Assembly: GCA_023458055.1 (NCBI GenBank)
Contig: JAEXAW010000012.1
Span: 1-64,000 of the forward strand
Direction: 5' to 3'
Source of the DNA: Pseudomonadota bacterium
GTDB taxonomy: Bacteria > Pseudomonadota > Alphaproteobacteria > Sphingomonadales > Sphingomonadaceae
Length of the DNA stretch: 64,000 nt
Numbering within the stretch: the stretch's first letter is position 1; the number at the start of each line of letters is the position of its first letter. Shown in pieces: positions 34,256-42,553 of the stretch. Both the position numbers and the translations under genes were made by a program. The notes beneath the pieces are model-generated. The model worked only from the letters and a program-made list of their open reading frames with translations, had not been told where the DNA came from and did not search any database.

Positions 34256-35209
34256 ATGATGATTTTCGACTTTGAATGCGACACGCCGACGGTTGAGGTC
34301 ATCGACGACACGGTCCGGCTGATCGAATCCAATCGCGGCTTCGACAAGGAGGGCTATGTCCAGCGCATGGGCGGAGGCTGGGCGCGCAGGCTCAGCCTCA
34401 CCATGCCGGAATTTGAAGCCCTCAAGGCGGAAAAAGGCTTGCGGCATATCGCGCTCGCCTTGTGCGATCTCGACCGCAAAACCGCGATGAGCGATGCCGA
34501 TGTCATCGCGATGCTTGATGATGCGGGCGTGCAATATGCCTGTATCGGCAATGCCGGGAGGCGCGCCTCCAATGAGGATGTCGCGCGCCTCGCCGCCAAA
34601 TATCCGGACCGGCTGATCCCCTGGTTCCGGATCTGGGGCGATGAGGGCGAAGCGGGCGTGCGCGCGCTCGAACATGGCGTGCGTGAATTGGGATGCCGTG
34701 GGTTCGAAGTGTCGAGCTACCGCGAAAACCGCGCCATCAACGATCCCGCTTACCATCCTTTCTTCGCCAAATGTGTTGAACTTGGCATTCCGGCGCGCAT
34801 TACTGTCGGCGTGCATCTATTGTCCGACCGGCCTTATGATTATGCGCATCCGCGCCATATTGATGAAGTCGCCATCCGCTTTCCCGAATTGAAGATTGTG
34901 GCCGGGCTGGGCGGCTGGCCGTGGATCCTCGACATGGTCGCGATCGCCATCCGCCATCCCAATGTCCATATCGACTTTGCCTGCCATCGGGTCACGCAAC
35001 TGATGATGCCCGGCGGGGGTTATGAGCCCTTGCTCGCACATGGTCAGTTGAAGCCGCTGCAGGACCGCATCCTGTTCGGATCAGGCTGGGGCTCGATGGG
35101 CGTGCCCTTGAAACAAATGGTCGAGGAAACCGCGCAGCTACCGCTCGACGATAAGGTGCGCGAAAAATGGATGGGCTTGAACGCAGCCCGGTTGATGGGC
35201 GTCGGTTAA
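34256..35209 (+). CDS. Amidohydrolase_2-fold protein lacking expected metal ligands
   Basis: 317 residues of Amidohydro_2 type by overall pattern (FPELKIVAGLGGWPWILDMV; HPNVHIDFA; ILFGSG). The N-terminal H-x-H position reads E7-C8-D9 (IFDFECD), the usual His in 'IGHLGG' is Leu218, and the catalytic Asp in 'FGSDYP' is Gly277 (FGSGWG). Three ligand positions are therefore altered together. It could be a metal-independent or non-hydrolytic variant, or a scaffold. It ends the cluster operon, 34 bases after the reductase, and its stop is 2 bases from the convergent tRNA-Ser. Confidence 0.7.
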   Translation: MMIFDFECDTPTVEVIDDTVRLIESNRGFDKEGYVQRMGGGWARRLSLTMPEFEALKAEKGLRHIALALCDLDRKTAMSDADVIAMLDDAGVQYACIGNAGRRASNEDVARLAAKYPDRLIPWFRIWGDEGEAGVRALEHGVRELGCRGFEVSSYRENRAINDPAYHPFFAKCVELGIPARITVGVHLLSDRPYDYAHPRHIDEVAIRFPELKIVAGLGGWPWILDMVAIAIRHPNVHIDFACHRVTQLMMPGGGYEPLLAHGQLKPLQDRILFGSGWGSMGVPLKQMVEETAQLPLDDKVREKWMGLNAARLMGVG

Positions 35210-35210
35210 G

Positions 35211-35301
35211 TGGCGGAGACGGAGGGATTCGAACCCTCGATACGGTTTTGCCGTATACTCACTTTCCAGGCGAGCGCCTTCGACCACTCGGCCACGTCTC
35301 C
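35211..35301 (-). tRNA. tRNA-Ser (anticodon GGA)
   Basis: Acceptor GGAGACG pairs with CGTCTCC, followed by discriminator G and encoded CCA. Loop CTGGAAAG gives anticodon GGA. The long variable arm (GTATACGGCAAAACCGTATC region) is typical of serine tRNA. It marks the right edge of the catabolic cluster; no integrase is near. Confidence 0.95.
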
Positions 35302-35373
35302 GCATATCCTGGTTCAGGAAGCGCAAGCCCCTATCGCGGCTTGCGCTCGGGCGCAAGCGTGCGCAAGGATAAG

Positions 35374-36477
35374 ATGAGAATAAAATTATCGCGAAGGGAG
35401 AGGTTGGTGATTCGATTTGGGTTAAAGATGACGGTGGCGTTGGGCGCTGTTTTGCTCGGCACCGGCGCTGCACAGGCGCAGTCCGCTCCCGCTACCAATG
35501 GAGCGCCCAAGCCCGACCCGGCCGCTGCGCCCGTTGATCGCTCCAAACTTCCGGTACCCGGCGATATTGTCAACAAGGCCCCTCCCGAAGATTGGGCGGA
35601 GATTCGCGCGGAGGACATCATCGTCATGGACTTGCCGCCGTTAAAGACGGTGACCGGGCCCAAGCAACGTCGCATTGTGATCCAGTTGATGCCCGAAACC
35701 ATCTCCGGGGGCTGGGTGCGCAATATCAAGAAGCTCGCCGCCGAACATTGGTGGGATGGCACGGCGATTACGCGCGTGCAGGATAATTATGTCGTGCAAT
35801 GGGGTGATCCCACCGAAAAGAAACCGCTGCCGCAAGGGCTCGAAACGGTACCCGAAAGCGATTATGCGACCCCCAAATTGGCGGCGCGTTATCTCGACTG
35901 GATGATGGCGGTGGCGATGACCGATGCGACCCGCCGTGTCCAAACCGATGAACCGCCGGTGCCGATGCTTGATGATCCCTATGCGGGGCCCAATGGCAAG
36001 GGCAGTTTCTTTTACGGTTGGCCGGTGGGCATCGGGAATAAGGATTATGGCAATATCTGGCCCATCCATTGCTATGGCAGCGTGGGGGTAGGGCGCAATG
36101 TGGCGCCGGACACGGGGTCTGGTGCGGAACTCTATACCGTCATCGGTCATGCCCCGCGCCAGCTTGACCGCAACATTGCGGTGGTCGGGCGGATTATTTC
36201 CGGGATGGAATGGCTCTCGGCCTTACCGCGCGGCACGGCTGCGCTCGGTTTTTATGAAAAGCCCGAGGAGCGCACACCGATCACCTCGATCCGCCTCGCG
36301 ACCCAGATGCCCGAAGCAGAACGCCCGCGCTTTGAATATCTGACGTCCGACAGCAAGAGCTTTGCCGATTATGTAAAGCTACGCGCCAACCGGCATGACA
36401 GTTTTTACAATCTGCCGGCAGGGGGCGTGGACGTCTGTAACGTGCCGGTACCCGTCCGCCCGGTGGCGAAGAAATAA
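35374..36477 (+). CDS. Periplasmic cyclophilin-type peptidylprolyl isomerase
   Basis: About 367 residues with a signal peptide ending GTGAAQAQS. The cyclophilin-like domain is marked by TVTGPKQRRIVIQLMPE, WWDGTAITRVQDNYVVQWGD and later YTVIGHAPRQLDRNIAVVGR and IISGMEWLSALPRG. The domain carries a large insertion compared with small cyclophilins, as in alphaproteobacterial periplasmic forms. Start choice is uncertain: ATG 35374 has AAGGAT upstream; GTG 35407 has a stronger AAGGGAGAGG and gives a more compact signal peptide. Confidence 0.85.
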   Translation: MRIKLSRRERLVIRFGLKMTVALGAVLLGTGAAQAQSAPATNGAPKPDPAAAPVDRSKLPVPGDIVNKAPPEDWAEIRAEDIIVMDLPPLKTVTGPKQRRIVIQLMPETISGGWVRNIKKLAAEHWWDGTAITRVQDNYVVQWGDPTEKKPLPQGLETVPESDYATPKLAARYLDWMMAVAMTDATRRVQTDEPPVPMLDDPYAGPNGKGSFFYGWPVGIGNKDYGNIWPIHCYGSVGVGRNVAPDTGSGAELYTVIGHAPRQLDRNIAVVGRIISGMEWLSALPRGTAALGFYEKPEERTPITSIRLATQMPEAERPRFEYLTSDSKSFADYVKLRANRHDSFYNLPAGGVDVCNVPVPVRPVAKK

Positions 36478-36485
36478 AGCTGCGC

Positions 36486-36620
36486 TCAATCGGCCTGATT
36501 GTCTATTTCCCGGGCCTGCGCCTTCCTGCGGCGCAGGTTCGCGCGGAGCTGTTCGGCAAGCTTCGCCTTTTTCTCGGCCTGTTCGCGGGCCGTGCGTTCG
36601 GAAGGTTTTTGGTTGCTCAT
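36486..36620 (-). CDS. Small basic coiled-coil protein
   Basis: 44 residues starting MSNQKPSERTAREQAEKKAK and ending RRRKAQAREIDNQAD. It is almost entirely charged and predicted helical. Similar short proteins ending in LRRRKAQAR are frequent in sphingomonads; function is unknown. It is convergent with the cyclophilin gene, 8 bases apart. Confidence 0.65.
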   Translation of the reverse strand: MSNQKPSERTAREQAEKKAKLAEQLRANLRRRKAQAREIDNQAD

Positions 36621-36738
36621 GCGGCTTTCTTTGCTTTTTTTATGAAGCCTGCGCAAGCCTCGCCTTGACAGCATCGGCGCGCGCCGCCATAGGGCCGCTT
36701 CCGGTGGCATCGTCCGCCTTAGGACAATCGTCCCCAAC

Positions 36739-36813
<75 letters not shown>

Positions 36814-36904
36814 TTTCTTCCCCGGACCTCTATAAAAATGCGCCCCGCGGGGTCAGCGGCGTTACCTTTATGCCGTGCCTGTTTGGCAAGAGCTCGCACG
36901 CAAC

Positions 36905-36940
36905 AAAAAACCCGCCTGATCCTTAGCGGACCGGCGGGCT
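36905..36940 (-). terminator. Rho-independent terminator of tRNA-Val
   Basis: On the minus strand CCCGCC and GGCGGG form a stem around a 16-base loop and are followed by six T residues. It lies 11 bases beyond the tRNA-Val 3' end. On the plus strand the T-run is shorter (four), so it may also serve tRNA-Thr weakly. Confidence 0.8.
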
Positions 36941-36950
36941 TTTGGTCGAA

Positions 36951-37025
36951 TGGTGGGCGTAGCAAGGATTGAACTTGCGACCCCTACGATGTCAACATAG
37001 TGCTCTACCACTGAGCTATACGCCC
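36951..37025 (-). tRNA. tRNA-Val (anticodon GAC)
   Basis: Acceptor GGGCGTA pairs with TACGCCC, followed by A and encoded CCA. Anticodon stem CTATG/CGTAG encloses TTGACAT, giving GAC. The T-loop is TTCAATC. Confidence 0.95.
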
Positions 37026-37100
37026 ATTCGAGAGGCGGCTATTAGTCGCGGCCTTGCCGAAGTGCAAGCGCCAAAAAGCAGCATTGGCCAAATTTACGCC

Positions 37101-37478
37101 TCAGCTATGTTCGGAAACCTTGCGATCCGCGAATAAGGCGTCCACCTGCCGCACCAGATCCTTGAGGTGGAACGGCTTTGACAATAGTTTCGCCTGCGGC
37201 ACCGTTTCGCCTGCCTTCAATTGCACGGCCGCAAAGCCGGTAATGAACATGATCTGGGTATGCGGCGCAACCACGGCAGCATGCTGGGCCAGCTCTATCC
37301 CGTCCATTTCCGGCATAACGATGTCTGAAAGAAGAAGGTCGTAGGTACCCGATTCAAGATGGGGGACCGCTGCTGTCCCCCGGTCAACCGCAATGACTTC
37401 GTAACCCGCGGTTTCGAGTGCGCGCTCGAGATATTCGCGCATCACATCATCGTCTTCGGCCAGCAAAATTCGTACCAT
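37101..37478 (-). CDS. cpdR: CpdR response regulator
   Basis: 125 residues, a single receiver domain. Acidic pocket EDDD near the N-terminus, the phospho-acceptor Asp in LLLSDIVMPEMDG, Thr in FITGFAA and Lys in KLLSKPFHLKDL are all present. CpdR in alphaproteobacteria is dephosphorylated to recruit ClpXP and degrade cell-cycle proteins. ATG 37478 immediately precedes VRILLAEDDD; an upstream in-frame start is less likely. It is divergent from the N-formylglutamate amidohydrolase gene, an arrangement common in this class. Confidence 0.85.
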   Translation of the reverse strand: MVRILLAEDDDVMREYLERALETAGYEVIAVDRGTAAVPHLESGTYDLLLSDIVMPEMDGIELAQHAAVVAPHTQIMFITGFAAVQLKAGETVPQAKLLSKPFHLKDLVRQVDALFADRKVSEHS

Positions 37479-37674
37479 CTGACGCCAATCTGTTAACGGC
37501 ATTCTGCGCAAGCGGCAGAAGAGCTGCTCTTATATGCTAGTGATGTTAACTTTTACCAGCACGCAAGATGGTTAAGACGAAAATAGTTGTACCCAAGCTT
37601 AACGCCGACTCTGTGCGCCGAAGACGGCGACACCGAAGAGTGGCAATCGCGAGACAAAGGCCTAAGCTGACAGA

Positions 37675-38562
37675 ATGGCGGCTGATTCTTCCATAGCTCC
37701 TTATGTTGCAAGGATCGCGGCGGGTGGACCCCGTTGTGTGCTCCTGTCGGTCCCGCACGCCGGGCGATATTATCCCGATGCGTTATTTGATACTTTGCGC
37801 GTGCCTGCTGAAACATTGGTGCGGCTGGAAGACCGCTATGCCGACCGGCTGGTGGAAGACGCAGTATCGCTAGGGATAGATGCCATTATCGCGACCTACG
37901 CACGCGCCTTTATCGATCTAAACCGCCGTCCGGACGAGATTGATGTGGGCATGCTGGCGGACGTTGAGCGCCGACGAGTGGCTACCGGCTTATCGCGCCC
38001 CAGCGATAAGGTTCGCGGCGGTCTTGGCCTGTTTCCGCGACGGTTGAGCGGAGCAGGCGAACTCTGGCGCGGCAAGATTGATTGGGCGACAATGGGTGAC
38101 AGGATCGCCTCGGTGCACGAGCCCTATCATGCGTATCTTGAGGCAGAACTTAAGGCACGTGAACATGTTCACGGATTTGCATTGCTGCTCGACATTCATT
38201 CGATGCCCTCCCTCTCCGGCAAGGCTCCGGCTCAACTTATCATTGGCGACCGGCATGGCGCCAGTGCGCCGTTATGGCTGGTCGAGCGACTGGAAGAGGA
38301 AGCGGAGCTTTGCGGTTTACGGACGGCGCGCAATGCGCCTTATGCCGGGGGCTACATAATCGAGCGGCACAGCAACCCGGCCAAACGCCGTCTTGCGATC
38401 CAGTTGGAAATAGACCGCGCGCTCTATCTTGATGCGGCGGGCGAGCCGATTGCGGAAGGGTGCGCTGCGGTTGGTCGCGTCATTGCTCGCATGACATTGG
38501 CCGCGGAAATGGCGCTGACAGAGCGCTTTGGAGCGCCCGATTGGCTCCAAGCCGCCGAATAA
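37675..38562 (+). CDS. N-formylglutamate amidohydrolase
   Basis: 295 residues. Family marks are SVPHAGRYYPD near the N-terminus, EDRYADRLV, ATYARAFIDLNRRPDEID, LLDIHSMPS and APYAGGYIIERHSNP. The enzyme hydrolyses N-formyl-L-glutamate to glutamate and formate (HutG-type step). No other histidine-degradation genes are near, so it may work on another formyl- or acyl-glutamate. The upstream partner is divergent cpdR. Confidence 0.88.
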   Translation: MAADSSIAPYVARIAAGGPRCVLLSVPHAGRYYPDALFDTLRVPAETLVRLEDRYADRLVEDAVSLGIDAIIATYARAFIDLNRRPDEIDVGMLADVERRRVATGLSRPSDKVRGGLGLFPRRLSGAGELWRGKIDWATMGDRIASVHEPYHAYLEAELKAREHVHGFALLLDIHSMPSLSGKAPAQLIIGDRHGASAPLWLVERLEEEAELCGLRTARNAPYAGGYIIERHSNPAKRRLAIQLEIDRALYLDAAGEPIAEGCAAVGRVIARMTLAAEMALTERFGAPDWLQAAE

Positions 38563-38580
38563 GGGGCTTAGCGTTTACAT

Positions 38581-38695
38581 AAAAAACCACCTCGCACCGG
38601 AGTACGAGGTGGCCAAGGTCCAGGGAGGAGATATGATCCCGCTAAGAACCATATCATGCACCGACCGGAAAGGGGGAACCCGGAAACCGATGCAC
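38581..38695 (-). ncRNA. Candidate trans-acting small RNA with exposed anti-Shine-Dalgarno motif
   Basis: On the minus strand an RNA of about 115 nucleotides can be drawn. Hairpin 1 pairs TGCATCGG with TCGGTGCA (38687-38694 with 38657-38664), with an inner CCGG/CCGG. Hairpin 2 pairs GATATG with CATATC (38650-38655 with 38630-38635). A linker carries CTCCTCCC (38623-38630). A terminator follows: CCACCTCG/CGAGGTGG (38605-38612 with 38587-38594) and six T residues to 38581. Three stem-loops with a CUCCUCC motif match the architecture of the alpha-r14/NfeR1 and CcsR-like RNAs of alphaproteobacteria, which pair with ribosome-binding sites. It has its own promoter downstream of the cytochrome b561 stop. 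Family membership is inferred from architecture only. Confidence 0.7.
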
Positions 38696-38701
38696 AATCC
38701 G

Positions 38702-38730
38702 GATATAGGACAGTGCGGCCCCCGCTTCAA
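38702..38730 (-). promoter_or_regulatory. Promoter of the small RNA
   Basis: On the minus strand: -35 TTGAAG (38725-38730), a 17-base spacer, -10 TATATC (38702-38707). The predicted start of transcription is near 38695. It lies within 40 bases after the cytochrome b561 stop codon. Confidence 0.6.
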
Positions 38731-38763
38731 GAGGAACGTAACATTATCTCATTTGTCAGCCGC

Positions 38764-39336
38764 TTATGGCACCGGGCGCATGCGCGCGAACAGATTATCG
38801 CGGTCGACAAACTGATGCTTCAAAGCCGCGCCGACGTGCAGAATGATCAGCGGAATAAACGCTTTGCCAAGCAATTCGTGCGCGCCTTCAGTGGTTTCAT
38901 GCAGTCCCGGATTGGGTCCGAAGGGCAGTGCAGGGAAATTGAATAGGCCAAAATAATCGATCGGCCCGGGCGTTTTGCCGGTCGAGACCATGATCCAGCC
39001 GCCGAGTGGTACGCCGATAATGAGAATGTAGAAAAGCCAGTGAAGCGCATGGGCCGCTGCATTCTGCCAAGCCGGGCTTTCTGCCGGGAGCGGCGGCGGC
39101 TTGTGCATCAGACGCCAGATCAACCGCGCGACCGAAAGCACCAAAATGGTGAGGCCCAACGCCTTGTGCCAATCCATATACTGCATCCGCGAGGCGCGCG
39201 GCAGATCTTCGGTCAGCATCGCAAAACCGATATTGGTGATGATGGCAAGTGCGATGATCCAGTGGAGTGCAATCGCAACGTCGGTGTAGCGCGGAATCCC
39301 GGCCGCGTGGCTATCGGGGTGGTCCATCATGGGCAT
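38764..39336 (-). CDS. Cytochrome b561 family membrane protein
   Basis: About 190 residues with four membrane helices. Haem-ligand histidines lie in VAIALHWIIALAI, MQYMDWHKALGL, AAHALHWLFYILI and LIILHVGAALKHQFV. Members transfer electrons, for example superoxide to ubiquinone in E. coli CybB. ATG 39336 is favoured, with AGGAGAG upstream; a TTG at 39342 is possible. The downstream intergenic stretch carries the small RNA gene. Confidence 0.88.
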   Translation of the reverse strand: MPMMDHPDSHAAGIPRYTDVAIALHWIIALAIITNIGFAMLTEDLPRASRMQYMDWHKALGLTILVLSVARLIWRLMHKPPPLPAESPAWQNAAAHALHWLFYILIIGVPLGGWIMVSTGKTPGPIDYFGLFNFPALPFGPNPGLHETTEGAHELLGKAFIPLIILHVGAALKHQFVDRDNLFARMRPVP

Positions 39337-39390
39337 AAGCAAGGGCTCTCCTGTTTGAAGCGCCCTTGCTATGCTTTGACCGTTAGGCCC

Positions 39391-40173
39391 TTAGCCTTCC
39401 GCAGGCGCGAGATTGGGTGCAGGCATCTTACCCAGTTGAACTTGTTGTGCAAAGATTTCCCGCATCAGTTGAAGCGAGAAAAGATGCGCATAAAGAAGCG
39501 GCAACATGCCGTTCTGGGTCAATTTGCGCAGCTGGTCGCCGCGCAGATCACGCAGCTTGGCTTCATCAACCATCTGGAAGCCGCGATAGATGAACGGCTG
39601 CTCGACGCCTTCCTGCTGGATCGCAACTTCGCCTTCCATCAGGATGCCGAGTTGTTGCAGTTCCGCCATAAACTGACCGGTGCGCGCGCCCGCTTCTTCA
39701 AATTGTTCACAGAAAGCCAGGATTTCTTGTACGGGCTGGGTCGGCTCGCCGTTTTCGAACAGCTTTTCACCCGTGTCGAACTTACCGATAACGCCCGATT
39801 CCGGATCAAAGCAGAGCGATAATTCATCACTATCCGGGCGCAGGCGCGCAAGCATGAAGGGATAGCGACGGACATAGGCCGGAACGTAAACAGGGCCGGA
39901 AAATTTGCCCGTTTCGTCGAGGAAAACATTGACGCCTTCGTTAAGGCCCATGAGCGCCAGCGGCACCGGGTTTTCGCCAACCGAAAACACGATCGGATAA
40001 TGGCGCGAGGCCTGGATAAACTCATCGCTGGTCAGCGGAACCGCGTGCTGGTCCTTGAGGAAATCAGCGCTTTCCGCCGGCTTCGCACGCCAATCGGCAT
40101 GTTCATTCGAAGACAGGGGCGTGAGGTCTTTATAAAAAAGCGGAAGATTTTGAGCCGGCGCTGCGCTAGCCAT
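39391..40173 (-). CDS. SapC family protein
   Basis: 260 residues, SapC-like throughout: LPLFYKDLTPLSSNEHADWR at the N-terminus, HYPIVFSVGENPVPLALMGL, then VPAYVRRYPFMLA and CFDPESGVIG. SapC was described from the Campylobacter S-layer region, but in sphingomonads the family is often next to transporters and has no proven role. No signal peptide is visible. It is a single-gene unit between cytochrome b561 and the FAD oxidoreductase. Confidence 0.85.
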   Translation of the reverse strand: MASAAPAQNLPLFYKDLTPLSSNEHADWRAKPAESADFLKDQHAVPLTSDEFIQASRHYPIVFSVGENPVPLALMGLNEGVNVFLDETGKFSGPVYVPAYVRRYPFMLARLRPDSDELSLCFDPESGVIGKFDTGEKLFENGEPTQPVQEILAFCEQFEEAGARTGQFMAELQQLGILMEGEVAIQQEGVEQPFIYRGFQMVDEAKLRDLRGDQLRKLTQNGMLPLLYAHLFSLQLMREIFAQQVQLGKMPAPNLAPAEG

Positions 40174-40316
40174 GGTTTTAATTCTCCATCAATTGGCGTG
40201 TCAGGAAAAGCTTGTTCCCTGAGTGAAAAAGGATCGCTCGGCCCTAAGAGTATGGGCGCGTTCGTGCAAGCGGAAAGCGGCATCGGGGCGCTAATCTGAG
40301 GCACGGCGGCGATCGG

Positions 40317-41756
40317 TCAGATCAAGGCGCCGGGATTGACGATGCCCTTGGGATCAAGTGCAGTCTTGATCGCCCGCAATGCTGCAATGCGGGCGGGATC
40401 ATCGAGAGAGAGGAAATAATCGCGTTTTGCACGCCCGATCCCATGTTCAGCGGAAATGGAGCCACCGGCCGCAATAACCCGGAGATAGATCGCCTCCGAA
40501 ACCGCATGTCCATGTGCTTCGATCCAAGCTGCGCCGCGATCTGGCGTATCGCGCGGCGGTTTGGCGTGAAGATGGATATTGCCGTCTCCCAGATGCCCAA
40601 ATCCCATCAAAGTCAGGCCGGGGAACTCACCTGCAAGAACTGCTGTATCGTGGATCAGAAAATCCGGCATGCGATCCACCGGCACGCTGATGTCATGCTG
40701 GAGTGCAGGCCCCAATGCGCGTTCGGATTCGGATATCGAGTCGCGCAATAACCACATCGCATCCGCCTCGCGTTCATTCTTGGCCGCGACCGCGTCACGC
40801 AATACGCCTTTTTCGATAAGCGCTGCGATGCTCTCGAGCAATTTACTTTCGACCCCGCCGCTGCCTTCACTTGCGACGGCCTCAATCAAAATGTGCCACG
40901 GGTAGGAAGGAGCCAGCGGCGCATTCGTCCCGGGAATATGGTGCACCACATTGGCCAGCGCCGTGCCGGGCAGGATTTCAAACCCTTCTAACGCATCGCC
41001 AAGGATCGGGTCCAGCGCGCGCAGTGTAGCGAGCGCCTGATGCGGCGTATCGGTCGCCGCCCACACCAGATGCCGCTGACCGATTTTCGGCACGAGCTTG
41101 AGGGTCGCTGCTGTCACGACCCCGAGCGTTCCTTCCGCGCCGATCAACAGTTGGTCCAGATTATACCCGCGGTTATCCTTTTTGAGCGCGGCCAAGCTAT
41201 TGTGGAGCGATCCATCCGGGAGGACTGCTTCAAGGCCGAGCACCAGCGCCCGCATCGGACCATGGCGCAACACTTGCGTGCCCCCGGCATTGGTCGAAAC
41301 CAGCCCGCCAACGGTTGCAGAGCCCTTGCCGCCCAGCGTTAGGGGGAAACGGCGACCTTGTGCTTCCACCGCTTCGTGCAGGTTTTGCAGGATCACGCCA
41401 GCTTCCGCCGTCACCTGATTGGATGCAGGATCAATAGTGCGGACATGGTTCATCCGGCGGAGCGACAGCAGGAGGGCGTTGCCACTGGCGTCCGGGGTTG
41501 CGCCCGCTACCATGCCGCTATTGCCGCCTTGCGGGACCAGCGGCACCCCATATTCGCCTGCGAGCCGAACGATAGCCTGTACCTCTTCCGTGCTTCCGGG
41601 CGAAAGCATCGCGGCGGCCTGACCATGATAACGGCCACGCCAGTCGGTGAGCCATGGGGCCATAGTCAAGGGGGCATCACTATATCCCTTCGGGCCCAAC
41701 AGCGCACGGAGCGCATCGAGGAGGGCAGGGGATACAGGGGAGTAGGTATTCGTCAT
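40317..41756 (-). CDS. FAD-linked D-2-hydroxyacid dehydrogenase (D-2-hydroxyglutarate/D-lactate type)
   Basis: 479 residues. The PCMH FAD-binding domain (about 40-215) has VPLVPQGGNSGMVAGATPD and GKGSATVGGLVSTNAGGTQ; the C-terminal FAD-oxidase domain has GFGHLGDGNIHLHAKPP and EHGIGRAKRDYF with the metal/substrate histidines. This is the D2HGDH/DLD/GlcD family. In sphingomonads it commonly oxidises the D-2-hydroxyglutarate made by serine biosynthesis, but the substrate cannot be fixed here. Confidence 0.88.
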   Translation of the reverse strand: MTNTYSPVSPALLDALRALLGPKGYSDAPLTMAPWLTDWRGRYHGQAAAMLSPGSTEEVQAIVRLAGEYGVPLVPQGGNSGMVAGATPDASGNALLLSLRRMNHVRTIDPASNQVTAEAGVILQNLHEAVEAQGRRFPLTLGGKGSATVGGLVSTNAGGTQVLRHGPMRALVLGLEAVLPDGSLHNSLAALKKDNRGYNLDQLLIGAEGTLGVVTAATLKLVPKIGQRHLVWAATDTPHQALATLRALDPILGDALEGFEILPGTALANVVHHIPGTNAPLAPSYPWHILIEAVASEGSGGVESKLLESIAALIEKGVLRDAVAAKNEREADAMWLLRDSISESERALGPALQHDISVPVDRMPDFLIHDTAVLAGEFPGLTLMGFGHLGDGNIHLHAKPPRDTPDRGAAWIEAHGHAVSEAIYLRVIAAGGSISAEHGIGRAKRDYFLSLDDPARIAALRAIKTALDPKGIVNPGALI

Positions 41757-41886
41757 ATGCTAAGAACTAGTCGTAATTTACCTTATGTGCCATAAGTTGA
41801 CGGTAGCTTTCAGCATAATTCATATGACATTCAATCATTATCAAGCATAAGATGTCTTCGTTTTCGGATAGTGGGCATATAGACTA

Positions 41887-42420
41887 ATGCTTCTCGTTCC
41901 TTTTCTGTTGTCACTCGCGGCACCCGTACCGGTTGCGGATCTGCCCGCGCCTGCCACCGAGCAGTCGATTGCGGTGCCCGGCGGCGTAATCTTTGTTCCT
42001 CCGCCAGAGGTCGAAGGGGCAAACCAGACGGTGGTCGTCGAACAGCAGGTGATGATTCGGGTGCCGGCCTCGCGCAGTCAGGTTGTCGGCTTTTCACGAA
42101 GCAGTACGATTATCGAGGACGAGCCCATCGCCGTTGACTGGCGCGAGGTGAAAGCGCCGCGCTGTATTCCGATGCGCCAGATATTGGGCGTCCAATATAC
42201 GCAGAAAAGCAGTATCGATCTCATCACGCGTGAACGCCAGCGCATCCGCGCGGGGCTTGATAGCGAGTGCCGCGCGGCGGACTTTTATTCGGGTTTCTAC
42301 ATGAGCGCGACCAAAGACGGCAATTTATGCGCCAATCGCGATATGATCCACGCGCGCTCGGGTGCACGCTGTGACGTTAATAAATTCACGCAGCTCGTTC
42401 CCGTGCCGCGCGAGCGTTGA
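41887..42420 (+). CDS. Exported hypothetical protein with conserved cysteines
   Basis: 177 residues. There is a short signal-like N-terminus (MLLVPFLLSLAAPVPVADLP), a Pro/Val-rich segment, and a C-terminal half with four cysteines (KAPRCIP; DSECRAADFYSG; DGNLCANRD; SGARCDV) that could form disulphides in the periplasm. No family is recognised. It is followed by the DEAD-box gene after 133 bases, which may include that gene's leader. Confidence 0.7.
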   Translation: MLLVPFLLSLAAPVPVADLPAPATEQSIAVPGGVIFVPPPEVEGANQTVVVEQQVMIRVPASRSQVVGFSRSSTIIEDEPIAVDWREVKAPRCIPMRQILGVQYTQKSSIDLITRERQRIRAGLDSECRAADFYSGFYMSATKDGNLCANRDMIHARSGARCDVNKFTQLVPVPRER

Positions 42421-42553
42421 TACCGCACCCGCATTATTCGTTTGGGATATTTCACCCTTTCATTGACTTTTGGCCGTAAATAAGCCACGGCGAGGCTGCT
42501 AGGCGGTGTTGCTCGGGCCCTCCTCGCGCCCTCTTTTTCCGGAATTTGAATAT

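Noticed and set aside
38633..38815. 60-codon plus-strand frame behind a very strong AGGGAGGAG
   Set aside because: The apparent ribosome-binding site is the complement of the small RNA's CTCCTCCC linker; the encoded sequence runs through the hairpins and has no conserved character.
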